DNA of 64,000 nucleotides, from positions 434,001 to 498,000 of the forward strand of contig NZ_ARQF01000021.1 in the NCBI RefSeq assembly GCF_000384815.1. Reading direction: 5' to 3'. Source of the DNA: Halodesulfovibrio aestuarii DSM 17919 = ATCC 29578. GTDB lineage: Bacteria; Desulfobacterota; Desulfovibrionia; Desulfovibrionales; Desulfovibrionaceae. Below the pieces are notes generated by a model. The model worked only from the letters and a program-made list of their open reading frames with translations. It was not told the DNA's origin and made no database searches. Position numbers and translations under genes: made by a program. Positions 17,010 through 25,566 of the stretch are shown here, in pieces (position 1 is the first letter of the stretch; each line of letters begins with the position of its first letter).

Positions 17010-17498
17010 ATGGTTGTGCTTTCTATCATTTCCGGTCTCTGTGCTATCGCCCCGACCATTGCCAAATGGATCGGCGGTGACCACGCAGAGAAAGTCACAA
17101 AAGATGTTATGGGGATGGCGAAGTCCGTTACCGGGACTGATTCTGAGGAGGCCGCTTTGGCGGCCTTACAACAGAATCCAGAAATGGCGCTGGCTTTTGA
17201 AAAAGCATGGCAGAGTTATGAGCTCGGTTTGGAAAAAGAGTTAACCAAACGTCATCAGGCGGATATGCAGTCTGATTCGTGGCTCTCAAAGAACGTTAGG
17301 CCATTGGTATTGCTGAGCGTAACCGTGGCGGTTTTTGTCGCGACGTTTGTGTCAGAAGCTTATCTTCCCGCTGATAAGTATAAATTCTTAACAGAGCTGT
17401 GCAGGTGGACATTTGGCTACTACTTCATCAGCCGTTCCGCACTGGATAAGAAGGGCGTGCAACTGCCTAACCCGCTTAGCCTTTTAGGGAGGAAGTAG
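17010..17498 (+). CDS. 3TM-type phage holin-like protein
   Basis: A 162-residue protein with one N-terminal hydrophobic helix, a charged helical middle (QQNPEMALAFEKAWQSYELGLEKEL), and two C-terminal membrane helices after SWLSKNVRPLVLLSV. This layout, including the conserved W-x-x-x-RP segment, matches the 3TM phage holin family. It probably forms the lesion through which the endolysin leaves the cytoplasm. ATG 17010 starts two bases after the previous stop. Confidence 0.75.
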   Translation: MVVLSIISGLCAIAPTIAKWIGGDHAEKVTKDVMGMAKSVTGTDSEEAALAALQQNPEMALAFEKAWQSYELGLEKELTKRHQADMQSDSWLSKNVRPLVLLSVTVAVFVATFVSEAYLPADKYKFLTELCRWTFGYYFISRSALDKKGVQLPNPLSLLGRK

Positions 17499-17842
17499 TG
17501 GAGCACTGGGACACTATCTTGCGTTTGATCCCGTTGGCGCTATGTATCGTGCAGGGCTTGTTTGGATGGGGGCTTTGGTCGCTCTCAAAGCGATTTGTGA
17601 GCACTGACGATTGCGAAAAGTGCCGCAAGAAGCTGGGGGAAGATGTGGCCGCCATGAAGAGCCGCCAGACAGCCATAGAATCATCTATCAGAGAGCTGCC
17701 AAGTAAAACAGAATTGCATGAACTCGCCCTGACAATGAAAGACTTGCAGGGTGAGCTTAAAGCAATGCAGGCATCTGTTGAGACTCTGAAAACAATGACT
17801 GATCGTCAGGAAGAATATTTGCTTAACGGAGCCGCCAAATGA
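17498..17842 (+). CDS. DUF2730 family phage protein, possible spanin-like membrane coiled coil
   Basis: A 114-residue protein with one N-terminal transmembrane helix (LIPLALCIVQGLFGWGLWSL) followed by a long coiled coil. This is typical of DUF2730 proteins found between lysis and packaging genes in Mu-like phages. GTG 17498 overlaps the upstream stop and is preceded by GGGAGGAAG. The topology would suit an inner-membrane spanin component, but that is inference. Confidence 0.7.
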   Translation: MEHWDTILRLIPLALCIVQGLFGWGLWSLSKRFVSTDDCEKCRKKLGEDVAAMKSRQTAIESSIRELPSKTELHELALTMKDLQGELKAMQASVETLKTMTDRQEEYLLNGAAK

Positions 17843-18129
17843 GCTACGCCGATTTTGTAACTGAACATTTGAGAATTACAATCCTCCGTTTACTTGATGA
17901 GTCCCCAAGCATGAAATCAAATGAAAGCGTGTTGGCAGATGCCGTGAACGAATTTGGCTTTGCACCTAGTCGGGATAAGGTTCGAACTGAGTTGTACTGG
18001 CTAAAAGAGCAGGGCTTGGTGGAACTTTCCGGCGAAAGCTGCCTTGTGGCTGGCCTAACTGCCCGTGGTGAAGATGTCGCCAAGTGCCGCGTAACTGTTC
18101 CGGGCGTAAAGCGTCCAACTTTACGATAG
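17839..18129 (+). CDS. Small winged-helix phage protein (Mu gp26-like position)
   Basis: A 96-residue protein overlapping the previous gene by ATGA. It has the form of a winged helix (ITILRLLDESPSMKSNESVLADAV ... VRTELYWLKEQGLVEL). In Mu-like phages a protein of this sort stands just before the small-terminase-like gene. Its role is not established. Confidence 0.65.
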   Translation: MSYADFVTEHLRITILRLLDESPSMKSNESVLADAVNEFGFAPSRDKVRTELYWLKEQGLVELSGESCLVAGLTARGEDVAKCRVTVPGVKRPTLR

Positions 18130-18137
18130 GTGAAATT

Positions 18138-18728
18138 ATGAAACGCAAGGGCAGAGAACACGCACCGGAAACCGTTTGGAAAGCGCAGGAACTTTACTGT
18201 GTAGCGCGGCTTACGTTCCGTGACGTTGCTAATCAGGCGGGCGTTGCAGAATCTACGGTGAAGCGTTGGGCGGATAAACACGGATGGCGTGAAAAGCGTG
18301 AGCGCATCGCGCGGGCTGAATGTGACATTCGCGCTGATCTGGTGCTTGCACGGTCGGAGATGATCAAATCCTTGATGAAAAAAAAGGACCCGCAGACTGG
18401 TTTTGCAGTGGCCTCCCTTGAGAATTTGGCAATTAAGCAGGCTGAGTTTCAGCGTGAAGGGCTTGCCGCAGAAATTGCCACCCATAATGAGAAGCGAACC
18501 ATTTCATCAGCAAAAGATGCCGTGTTGGTACTCCGTGAAGCAATTGAAAACAAACTGAGTGTGTTGTTAGCCAGTCCCGAGGACGTAAACTTTAAGTCTG
18601 TGGCAGACATCCAGAAGGCGTTGAAGCTCCTTACAGAGATGGAGGCCGCACACAATGTCGATCAGCAGGAGGCACCAAATAAGGGCATGTCTGCTGACCT
18701 TGCCGCCAAGATTAGAGAGGTCCTCTAA
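18138..18728 (+). CDS. Phage DNA-packaging small subunit-like protein (DUF1804/gp27 type)
   Basis: A 196-residue protein with an N-terminal helix-turn-helix (AQELYCVARLTFRDVANQAGVAESTVKRWADKHGW) and a long helical C-terminal part. Its layout resembles small terminase subunits, which recognise phage DNA and dock the large subunit encoded next. ATG 18138 follows AGGTG. The stop overlaps the terminase start by one base, which indicates coupled translation. Confidence 0.75.
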   Translation: MKRKGREHAPETVWKAQELYCVARLTFRDVANQAGVAESTVKRWADKHGWREKRERIARAECDIRADLVLARSEMIKSLMKKKDPQTGFAVASLENLAIKQAEFQREGLAAEIATHNEKRTISSAKDAVLVLREAIENKLSVLLASPEDVNFKSVADIQKALKLLTEMEAAHNVDQQEAPNKGMSADLAAKIREVL

Positions 18729-20188
18729 TGGCTTTGCTCATGTATCAAAAGAAGTGGATTGACGATCGCTCCCCGGTAAAGTTTTGGGAAAAGTCTCGTC
18801 GTATCGGTGCCTCGTGGGCAGACGCAGCGGACAGCGCGCTTGTTGCCGCAATGAGCAAGGAAGATGGCGGCATGTCCACATACTATCTGTCCTACAACAA
18901 AGATATGACGAAACAGTATGTTGCGGATACAGCGGACTGGGCAAAGAAATACGACCTTGTCGCGGGCGAGATGGAGGAGATTGTTCTCAAAGACGCGGAC
19001 AAGGATGTAACAATCTACCAGGTACGTTTTGCCTCCGGTTTTGTGGTGCAGGGGCTTTCCTCTAACCCTTCCAACCTTCGCTCTAAGCAGGGGCGTGTTC
19101 GCATAGACGAGGCCGCTTTTGTAGAGGATTTGGGCGAACTTTTGAAAGCCGCTCTGGCCCTCACCATGTGGGGCGGTGATGTAGCTGTTATCTCTACACA
19201 TAATGGTGAGGAGTCTGAATTTAACCAGTACATACAAGATATTCGCGCGGGTAAGCTTGATTATACCTTGCACCGTACTGATTTTGATGAAGCTCTACAA
19301 GCAGGGCTATTCAAAGCAATTTGTGGAGTGAAAGGCGACACTTGGACGCAGGCGAATGAAGATGCGTGGCGAGAGAAAACGATTACTCGTTATGGTGACG
19401 GTGCAAATGAAGAACTCTTTTGTGTGCCGTCTAAGTCAGGAGGTTCATGGCTTACACGTAATTTGATTGAGTCGTGTATGTCGCCAGAATTTCTCGTCAT
19501 CACATGGGAGCCGCCAGCGGATGACTTTGTAGATTGGCCTTTGGATATTGCCCATGCGGAAGTTGAGGACTGGTGCGAGGAAATTCTTTTACCGCTTCTG
19601 CAGGAGCTACCGCAGGATTGTAAGCATTACTTTGGTGAGGACTTCGGTCGCTCTGGTGACTTAACCGTGCTCGCTCCTATGACGGAGTATGACGATTTAT
19701 CACTATATATTCCGTTCCTTGTGGAACTACGTAACGCGCCATTCAGAACACAAGAGCAGATACTTTTTTATATGGTGGATAGACTCCCGCAGTTTTCAGG
19801 CGGAGCGCTGGATGCGCGTGGTAACGGGCAGTCATTGGCGGAGTTCGCACGGCAGGAATACGGAGCGGACTTTATCGCTGAGGTGATGCTTTCCCAAACT
19901 TGGTACCGGGAACAAATGCCGCCGCTAAAAGCTCAGTTTGAAGACAGGACGCTGCTGATCCCGAAGAGCGCTGTGGTGTTGGATGACTTACGCGGCATTA
20001 AATTACAGAAGGGAATTCCCAAGCCACCGGAGAGCAGCACGCAAGGCAAGGAAGGACAACGACACTGTGACAGTGCTGTTTCTATCGCACTTGCCTTGTT
20101 CGCCCGCAACACCATTGAGGTGGATACAGAGTGGCAGTGTGCAAGCGCGGGCGGTGGGATGAGTCAACGAATTATTAGTGGGTACTAG
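18728..20188 (+). CDS. Terminase large subunit (Mu gp28-like)
   Basis: A 486-residue packaging motor. The ATPase half shows a Walker A variant KSRRIGASW and Walker B VRIDEAAF. The nuclease half has FGEDFGRSGDLTVLAP with acidic residues expected for an RNase H-like cutter, and a later D near RHCDSAVS. Length and gene order agree with Mu gp28. It would cut host-flanked phage DNA and drive it into the prohead through the portal encoded next. Confidence 0.9.
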   Translation: MALLMYQKKWIDDRSPVKFWEKSRRIGASWADAADSALVAAMSKEDGGMSTYYLSYNKDMTKQYVADTADWAKKYDLVAGEMEEIVLKDADKDVTIYQVRFASGFVVQGLSSNPSNLRSKQGRVRIDEAAFVEDLGELLKAALALTMWGGDVAVISTHNGEESEFNQYIQDIRAGKLDYTLHRTDFDEALQAGLFKAICGVKGDTWTQANEDAWREKTITRYGDGANEELFCVPSKSGGSWLTRNLIESCMSPEFLVITWEPPADDFVDWPLDIAHAEVEDWCEEILLPLLQELPQDCKHYFGEDFGRSGDLTVLAPMTEYDDLSLYIPFLVELRNAPFRTQEQILFYMVDRLPQFSGGALDARGNGQSLAEFARQEYGADFIAEVMLSQTWYREQMPPLKAQFEDRTLLIPKSAVVLDDLRGIKLQKGIPKPPESSTQGKEGQRHCDSAVSIALALFARNTIEVDTEWQCASAGGGMSQRIISGY

Positions 20189-20193
20189 CAGTT

Positions 20194-21765
20194 ATGAACG
20201 GACTATATACATCTACGGGCGAGTTTATAGAGTTTTCGCAAAGTGAAGAACGCGAGTTGCTCACAACAGAATTAGCCTCACGCCAATCAGCAGGTGGTTT
20301 TTCTCCTGCAATGGCGCTTGGCCAGCTTCCTGATCCTGACCCAGTTCTACGAAAGCGCGGTGACGGTGTAGCGGTTTTGGATGACTTATTAGCAGACGAT
20401 GAAGTTACTCAGGCCGTGCAAGGCCGTAAGCTTATGACTTTGAATAAACGGCATTATCAGTTTGTTCCCGGTGCTCCTGCCGGTGATGAGCCGGAACCGG
20501 AAGCAAAGGGGCTATGCGACGCACTTATTCGTGACCTTGAAGATATCGACATGGACGTGCTTATAAGTGGAATTCTAGACGCTCCATATTACGGAATGAC
20601 TCCCATTGAGCTTACCTTTGCGCCAGACGGCGGGCGTTTGAAATTAGTACAGGCCGAGCCGAAGCCAGTTGAATGGTTTGTCTTCAATGACGAAAACAAG
20701 CTCATGTTCCGTGGTGAATATTTTTCTAACCCACAGCCTGTGCACCCATATAAGTTTGTGCTGGTTCGGCATTTCCCAACGTATAAGAACCCATATGGGT
20801 TGCGCTTGCTTTCTAGGTGCCTTTGGCCAGTTGCATTTAAGCGTGGGGGCATAGAGTTCTGGACTCGATTCTGTGAAAAGTTTGGGCAGCCTTGGATGCT
20901 TGGAACCGCAAAAGCTAATGCAACCCGTGCCGAGATGAACGCCATGGCGGCGGACTTAGCCTCGATGGTGCAGGACGCCGTGGCAGTAGTTCCGGGTGGC
21001 GCAAAAGTGGAGGCGTTACAGTTCTCCGGCAAAGGGGAAGCCCATAGCAGTTATGTTCAGTACTGGGATAAGGCCATTAATAAGGTAATCAAAGGCCAGA
21101 CACTCACCAGCGATATGGGCAGCGGGCATTCCAACGCGGCGGCGCAGACCCATTATAACGTGCTGGAAGGGTACGGCGCGGCGGATATGCAGCTTGTTGT
21201 TACGGCAATGAACAATATTGCTTGGACATATACCAAGGTGAACATGCCTCAAACCGAAGGCCGAAGAAGCCGCTCAACCTTTAGCCCTGTGTTTGGCTAC
21301 GTAGAGCCGAAAGATTACAAGGCACAGATTGAACTTGATAAGGGGTTAAAAGGCGTCGGGGTAAAATTTAAGAAGCCTCATTTCGTTCAGACATATTCTC
21401 TTGCCGAGGATGAGTTTGAGCTGGAGGGCGAGGAGTCGAAGGACGAACCAAAGAAACATTCGGGTAGTGAGAGTTTCGCCGCAAAGCCTGACGCGGATCA
21501 GCCAGCAGAACCAGACGCCTATCAACAACAGATTGACGCATTTTTAGAGGAAGTTTTGCCCGAAGCCGTCAGCCAAAATGAGAAATTTATGGCGGCTGTA
21601 CAGCAGGCCGTTGAAAAGGCTGAGTCTTGGGAAGATATGCAGCTCTTGTTGGAGGAGTACGCTCCGCAGGGCATGACAGAAGATGAACAAACCGAGTTTA
21701 TGACAAATGTCTTAAGCGGCGTAGCAATGTTCGGTCAGTACGCAGCAGGTGAAACAAATGATTAA
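20194..21765 (+). CDS. Portal protein (DUF935, Mu gp29-like)
   Basis: A 523-residue DUF935 portal protein. Typical stretches are RKRGDGVAVLDDLLADDEV near the N-terminus, PYYGMTPIELTF, and FWTRFCEKFGQPWMLG in the core. The last 100 residues are acidic and low-complexity. Twelve copies should form the DNA entry channel at one vertex of the head. It overlaps the next gene by eight bases. Confidence 0.92.
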   Translation: MNGLYTSTGEFIEFSQSEERELLTTELASRQSAGGFSPAMALGQLPDPDPVLRKRGDGVAVLDDLLADDEVTQAVQGRKLMTLNKRHYQFVPGAPAGDEPEPEAKGLCDALIRDLEDIDMDVLISGILDAPYYGMTPIELTFAPDGGRLKLVQAEPKPVEWFVFNDENKLMFRGEYFSNPQPVHPYKFVLVRHFPTYKNPYGLRLLSRCLWPVAFKRGGIEFWTRFCEKFGQPWMLGTAKANATRAEMNAMAADLASMVQDAVAVVPGGAKVEALQFSGKGEAHSSYVQYWDKAINKVIKGQTLTSDMGSGHSNAAAQTHYNVLEGYGAADMQLVVTAMNNIAWTYTKVNMPQTEGRRSRSTFSPVFGYVEPKDYKAQIELDKGLKGVGVKFKKPHFVQTYSLAEDEFELEGEESKDEPKKHSGSESFAAKPDADQPAEPDAYQQQIDAFLEEVLPEAVSQNEKFMAAVQQAVEKAESWEDMQLLLEEYAPQGMTEDEQTEFMTNVLSGVAMFGQYAAGETND

Positions 21766-23035
21766 GCCTGTAGCGCTGCCGCCGGAAGTAGCTATTGCGT
21801 ACTGGAAAGATAAGGTTCCGGTTTCTGCCAGCGAATATAAGGCGTTGAATGAGTCAGCTCGGTCTCGCGCTTTTGCTGTCAGCAGTCTTGCCCGAGTGGA
21901 TCAGGTTGCCGCAATGCAGGACGCAATAGGTAGAGCCATAAAGGACGGCGAAACTTTCGAAGATTTCAAAAAGCGTATTGTTGAGATAGCTAAAAATGCC
22001 GAGCTTCGCCCGTGGCAATTAGCGAATATTTATCGCACCAATATTCAGAGTGCCTACATGGCAGGCCGTTATACACAGATGAAGCGGACAACGAAAAGCC
22101 GCCCGTACTGGCGATATGTTGCGGTGGGTGACCAGCAGACCCGTCTTGATCATCTGGCATTACACGGAAAGGTGTATCCGCACGATCATGAATTTTGGGA
22201 TTCTTTTTTCCCGCCTAACGGGTTTGGCTGCCGCTGCTCTGTGCAAAGCCTTTCTGATTTTCAGATGCGCAAGCGCGGGTTGAAGGCAGAAAAGGATATG
22301 CCGGGTATTGTTCATGCAAAACACCCTGCAACAGGAGAGCCGTTGCCGCCAGTACGCCCAAAACCGGATGCAGGTTTTGCGGCGAATGTTGGCAAAAATT
22401 GGCATTCGGGGCTTACGCCGTCTGAGTTGCCCGATGAGACGCAGCTTGTCTCTAAAACACATGGTGCAGTTTGCCGGGCTTCCATAGCGTTTGCCGGGCA
22501 TCAAAAGGGCGCAGGCTGTACGCCTCCGCTGGCGGAGCTTGAGGAGCGGCATATCCTACCCGTAACTGCCGCTGATCTGCTTCCCGAGGGGCTTTCATCT
22601 GAACAGTATGTAAAGGCTTTTCTTAGTGAATTTGGACTGCCCAGTGTAAAAGCTTCTACCTTGCACACATTACCTTCAGGGCACCCGGTAGTTATCAGCA
22701 AGAGCTTGTTTATCGATAAGAAAACTGGGCTTTGGAAGGTTAAAAAATCAGGTCGAGAACAACACCTTAGGCTTTTGGCCAGAACCATCAAGAATCCATT
22801 TGAAGTTTGGCAGGTGCCGTCTGAGTTGACAGGGAAGCCCGTACATGTACTGCGGACGCTTCGGGTGTTCACTGGCGAAAATGGCAGGATAGGCGGCTTT
22901 GGTGTGTTTAACTTGGTCAATGGTCGCAAGTGGGTGGGAGCTACTACCTTTACGCCTAAGCTTGGTAACGAAAAAGGCATGCTCAAGTATTTGGAAAAAC
23001 AGCGCCAAGGTGTTTTGTTGTACCGTGAACCTTAA
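21758..23035 (+). CDS. Mu gpF-like head morphogenesis protein fused to a PBECR2-like nuclease domain
   Basis: A 425-residue two-part protein. Residues about 1-190 are the gpF minor-head domain (AFAVSSLARVDQV ... ARTxx-like IYRTNIQSAYMAGRY, HLALHGKVYPHDHEFW, and the cysteine motif PPNGFGCRCSV). From about 290 to the end comes a separate domain with LHTLPSGHPVVISKSLF, NGRIGGFGVFNLV and a closing YLEKQRQGVLLYRE. That is how I remember phage barnase-EndoU-colicin-RelE-like nucleases (PBECR2). Such domains attached to virion proteins may be injected with the DNA. The nuclease assignment rests on memory of the family. Confidence 0.82.
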   Translation: MIKPVALPPEVAIAYWKDKVPVSASEYKALNESARSRAFAVSSLARVDQVAAMQDAIGRAIKDGETFEDFKKRIVEIAKNAELRPWQLANIYRTNIQSAYMAGRYTQMKRTTKSRPYWRYVAVGDQQTRLDHLALHGKVYPHDHEFWDSFFPPNGFGCRCSVQSLSDFQMRKRGLKAEKDMPGIVHAKHPATGEPLPPVRPKPDAGFAANVGKNWHSGLTPSELPDETQLVSKTHGAVCRASIAFAGHQKGAGCTPPLAELEERHILPVTAADLLPEGLSSEQYVKAFLSEFGLPSVKASTLHTLPSGHPVVISKSLFIDKKTGLWKVKKSGREQHLRLLARTIKNPFEVWQVPSELTGKPVHVLRTLRVFTGENGRIGGFGVFNLVNGRKWVGATTFTPKLGNEKGMLKYLEKQRQGVLLYREP

Positions 23036-23040
23036 TCCAT

Positions 23041-23076
23041 AAAAAAAGCGCGTTTGCAGCTAGTGCTAACGCGCTT
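23041..23076 (-). terminator. GC-rich hairpin after the gpF-like gene
   Basis: Stem AAGCGCGTT (23046-23054) / AACGCGCTT (23068-23076). On the minus strand seven T residues follow, while on the plus strand only a weak TTGTCTT tail follows. It can terminate antisense transcripts and may attenuate the sense transcript between packaging and capsid genes. Confidence 0.55.
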
Positions 23077-23085
23077 GTCTTCATG

Positions 23086-23170
23086 CCCTGATAGCCCGGA
23101 CCTCAGAGCCAGACAGCACCCTTCTTGTTACCCCCGTCCGAGCGAGGTTCAGGGTACACCGTCTTTTTTT
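23086..23170 (+). ncRNA. Candidate structured RNA element between gpF-like and protease genes
   Basis: Nested complementary blocks span the gap: CCCTGA (23086-23091) with TCAGGG (23149-23154), and inside them CGGAC (23097-23101) with GTCCG (23136-23140). An alternative pairing ACCTC/GAGGT is also possible. A GTC followed by seven T residues comes next at about 23161-23170. No reading frame explains the conservation of shape. It could be an attenuator or 5' leader of the head-gene mRNA. No known RNA family is recognised. Confidence 0.4.
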
Positions 23171-23234
23171 ATCTACATTAAAGATACCCCCTCCATACAC
23201 ACAAGTCAACGCTCCATTTTACAAGGAGAATACC

Positions 23235-24107
23235 ATGAAAACATGGGACAAAATTGCACGTACAGGCACGTTTACCGCTATGTCAGGCAAGCAGGTAACT
23301 ATCACCGAATCAAAGCTTGATGAGCTGGTGAATTCTTTTGCCCCGGACAAGTACACACCGCCGATCGTTAAGGGGCATCCCAAAGTGGAAGACCCCGCTT
23401 TTGGGCACGTCGTAGCACTCAAAAGGGACGGTGAAATTTTATTTGCACAATACGCACAGATTCCGGACGACCTGCGAAAAGAAGTAGATAGTGGTCGTTA
23501 CTTGAGTAAGAGCATTTCTGTTTTTCCTCCTAAAGAGGGAGAGCCTTGGAAGCTTAAGCACGTCGGCCTGCTTGGGGCAGCGCCCCCGGCAATAGATGGC
23601 CTTGGTGGCATTCAGCTTTCAGAAGGTGAAGACGGGGCGCTCATGTTTGCAAATTTTCAAACTGAGGAACAGGCAACTATGGACGTAAAAGATAAAGAAA
23701 TTGCTGACCTGAAAGCAAAGCTCAAAACGGAACAGGACGCAAAAACGGCGGCTGAATCCGCACGGGAAAAGGAAAGTAAAGCTCGTGAGGAGGCAGAAGG
23801 GAAGCTTGCAAAGACTGCTGAAGAACAGGCTACTGCATCCCGTACCGCCAAAGTTGAAAAGTTGATCACCGAAGGCAAAGTGCTGCCCGCAGAAAAAGAG
23901 CAGGTAGCTGAGTTCGCCAAGGCTTTGGAAGGCGGTGAGGAAATCAGTTTTAGCGCAGGCGAAGGTAAAAAGCCGTTGGCTGATCATTTCTGGTCATGGA
24001 TTGAAGGCCGCAAAGAGCACGGCTTGTTTGAGTTCTCTGCAGCAGACACAAACCCACAACAGGGTGGCGAAACCGTAGACCTAAGTGGTCTTGCCGGAAA
24101 GTTTTAG
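23235..24107 (+). CDS. Phage head maturation protease with scaffold tail (Mu gpI-like)
   Basis: A 290-residue protein. Residues 1-135 form the Mu I type protease domain (PPIVKGHPKVEDPAFGHV, YLSKSISVF and HVGLLGAAPPAIDGL, which contain the conserved His and Ser regions). Residues 148-225 are a charged coiled coil, and the C-terminus is acidic. The protease and scaffold are thus encoded in one frame, as in Mu I/Z. An internal ATG at 23679 would give the scaffold alone. The start follows AAGGAG. Confidence 0.88.
   Translation: MKTWDKIARTGTFTAMSGKQVTITESKLDELVNSFAPDKYTPPIVKGHPKVEDPAFGHVVALKRDGEILFAQYAQIPDDLRKEVDSGRYLSKSISVFPPKEGEPWKLKHVGLLGAAPPAIDGLGGIQLSEGEDGALMFANFQTEEQATMDVKDKEIADLKAKLKTEQDAKTAAESAREKESKAREEAEGKLAKTAEEQATASRTAKVEKLITEGKVLPAEKEQVAEFAKALEGGEEISFSAGEGKKPLADHFWSWIEGRKEHGLFEFSAADTNPQQGGETVDLSGLAGKF
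23679..24107 (+). CDS. Putative scaffold protein from an internal in-frame start (Mu gpZ-like)
   Basis: ATG 23679 is in frame with the protease gene and is preceded by CAGG and GAGGAA. It would yield a 142-residue protein beginning MDVKDKE that consists of the coiled coil and the acidic tail only. Mu makes its scaffold Z from an internal start within gene I in the same way. Expression here is inferred from the ribosome-site match and the domain boundary. Confidence 0.55.
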   Translation: MDVKDKEIADLKAKLKTEQDAKTAAESAREKESKAREEAEGKLAKTAEEQATASRTAKVEKLITEGKVLPAEKEQVAEFAKALEGGEEISFSAGEGKKPLADHFWSWIEGRKEHGLFEFSAADTNPQQGGETVDLSGLAGKF

Positions 24108-24116
24108 GAGGCTGTT

Positions 24117-24461
24117 ATGGGAGACCATAATGCATCAGTACAGCATTCGTACACTGTAGAAACTGTAATTACTGGTAGTGGTCCGCATATTGTGCGCACG
24201 TATCCGAAAAAAGCAGGGGTTGAAATTCCCCATGGCTGTGTTGCCGCAATGGATACGGGCGAAGCCGTAGGTTTTGACCCTGCGGGCACTTTGACCGTGG
24301 TGAAGGGGGTGTCAACTAAGGACGCCGCCGCGGAAGATCCCAGCGTGACACTATGCGTTTTCGGTGGTGTTCGCCGAGATTTGGTAACTGTCACAGGCGG
24401 CGCAAAACCTGATGATGCGGTCTTTGAAAAACTCGAAGAGCGTCACATCTACGCAATGTAA
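24117..24461 (+). CDS. Head decoration protein-like (lambda gpD position)
   Basis: A 114-residue beta-rich protein between the protease/scaffold gene and the major capsid gene, the usual position of a head-stabilising decoration protein. The N-terminal arm and the segment HGCVAAMDTGEAVGFDP agree with decoration proteins of other Mu-like phages. It starts behind GGAGG. Confidence 0.7.
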   Translation: MGDHNASVQHSYTVETVITGSGPHIVRTYPKKAGVEIPHGCVAAMDTGEAVGFDPAGTLTVVKGVSTKDAAAEDPSVTLCVFGGVRRDLVTVTGGAKPDDAVFEKLEERHIYAM

Positions 24462-24472
24462 AGCGAGGCATC

Positions 24473-25462
24473 ATGTTTGATTTGAAACCATATTTCACAG
24501 CGGCGAAGATCGCCAAGCGATTCCAGAACGCGCCTGTCATCAAAGACGTGGTCATGGATACGCTTTTTCCTCCGGCAGTTCGTCAAACTGTCGAATCTCC
24601 GGTTATCCCGGTGTCAGATATTAAGCAGATAGTAGGTGCGGTTCCTGTTGTGCATCGCGGCGCGGCCTCTATTCCGTTGCGTGCTGACAATACGATGAAC
24701 ACCTACGTTGAGCCGCTCCCGGTACGTATTCATGACGATATTGACGCGGTTACTCTAAACAACCTGAAAATGGCTACTTCTACCACATTGGAACAGTGGG
24801 CAAACCGTAAGCAGCTTGCATTACGACAGACCGCAAGGCTTACAGCCGCTGTCCTTTGCTCCCAAGCTGTATTTAACGGCAAAATCAGCTACCCGCTTCT
24901 TGAATCCAACAATAGCTACGCGACGTATACAGTGACATACGGGGATGTGCTGGAGCATTCGGTTGCCACTGTTGATAAGTGGGATGATGCCAACGCAAGC
25001 TTAATGGGCGTTTATAAAACGCTCGAAGCCATAAGCACTAAGCTTGATGACGCTGGCCACGGTGGTGAAAAGGTTACCTTCGCTGGCTCAATTGCCTATG
25101 CAACATTACTCGTTCTCATTGACGCCACTGACAAGCCGAAGATTCCGGTCAGGATTATGGATGACGGGACTATTAATATCGGTGGGCACAAAATCAAGAA
25201 GATGGCGGAAACTTATCCAGACCCAGAGAACAAGACCGTAAAGCCTAAGCTTCCACCAAAAGAAATCCGTATGGTGGCAACAGGTAATACCGCGTTGTTC
25301 TATGGTCCGATTGATGATTTGGACGCCAACCTTCAAGCCATGCCGATGTTCATTAAGCCACACAAGGTGGCAGACCCAAGCAAATACACTCTTATCGGCG
25401 AATCTAAACCCCTTCCTGCCGTCGCTCCTGAAGCTACCTGTAAAGCAACAGTTCTGAAGTAA
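24473..25462 (+). CDS. Major capsid protein
   Basis: A 329-residue protein of HK97-fold, lambda gpE-like type: RAASIPLRADNT-like early region, NRKQLALRQTARLTAAVL spine helix and ADPSKYTLIGESKPLP near the end. Position after protease and decoration genes and before DUF1320 is standard. A strong hairpin directly after the stop at 25472 may set capsid mRNA levels above those of downstream tail genes. Confidence 0.88.
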   Translation: MFDLKPYFTAAKIAKRFQNAPVIKDVVMDTLFPPAVRQTVESPVIPVSDIKQIVGAVPVVHRGAASIPLRADNTMNTYVEPLPVRIHDDIDAVTLNNLKMATSTTLEQWANRKQLALRQTARLTAAVLCSQAVFNGKISYPLLESNNSYATYTVTYGDVLEHSVATVDKWDDANASLMGVYKTLEAISTKLDDAGHGGEKVTFAGSIAYATLLVLIDATDKPKIPVRIMDDGTINIGGHKIKKMAETYPDPENKTVKPKLPPKEIRMVATGNTALFYGPIDDLDANLQAMPMFIKPHKVADPSKYTLIGESKPLPAVAPEATCKATVLK

Positions 25463-25471
25463 AGCCCATAT

Positions 25472-25507
25472 CGCTTTTCGGCAGGCAAAACTACGCCTGC
25501 CGAAGCG
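25472..25507 (+). promoter_or_regulatory. Strong hairpin after the capsid gene
   Basis: CGCTT-TCGGCAGGC (25472-25486) pairs with GCCTGCCGA-AGCG (25495-25507). No T-run follows, so full termination is unlikely. It may be a partial terminator or an mRNA 3'-end stabiliser that boosts capsid yield. A small ACTAGTTTAAAACTAGT palindrome follows at about 25532-25548. Confidence 0.6.
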
Positions 25508-25566
25508 TTGGGCGCGGCAGTGTATAAACACTAGTTTAAAACTAGTTCAAAACGCGAGTAACCGTG

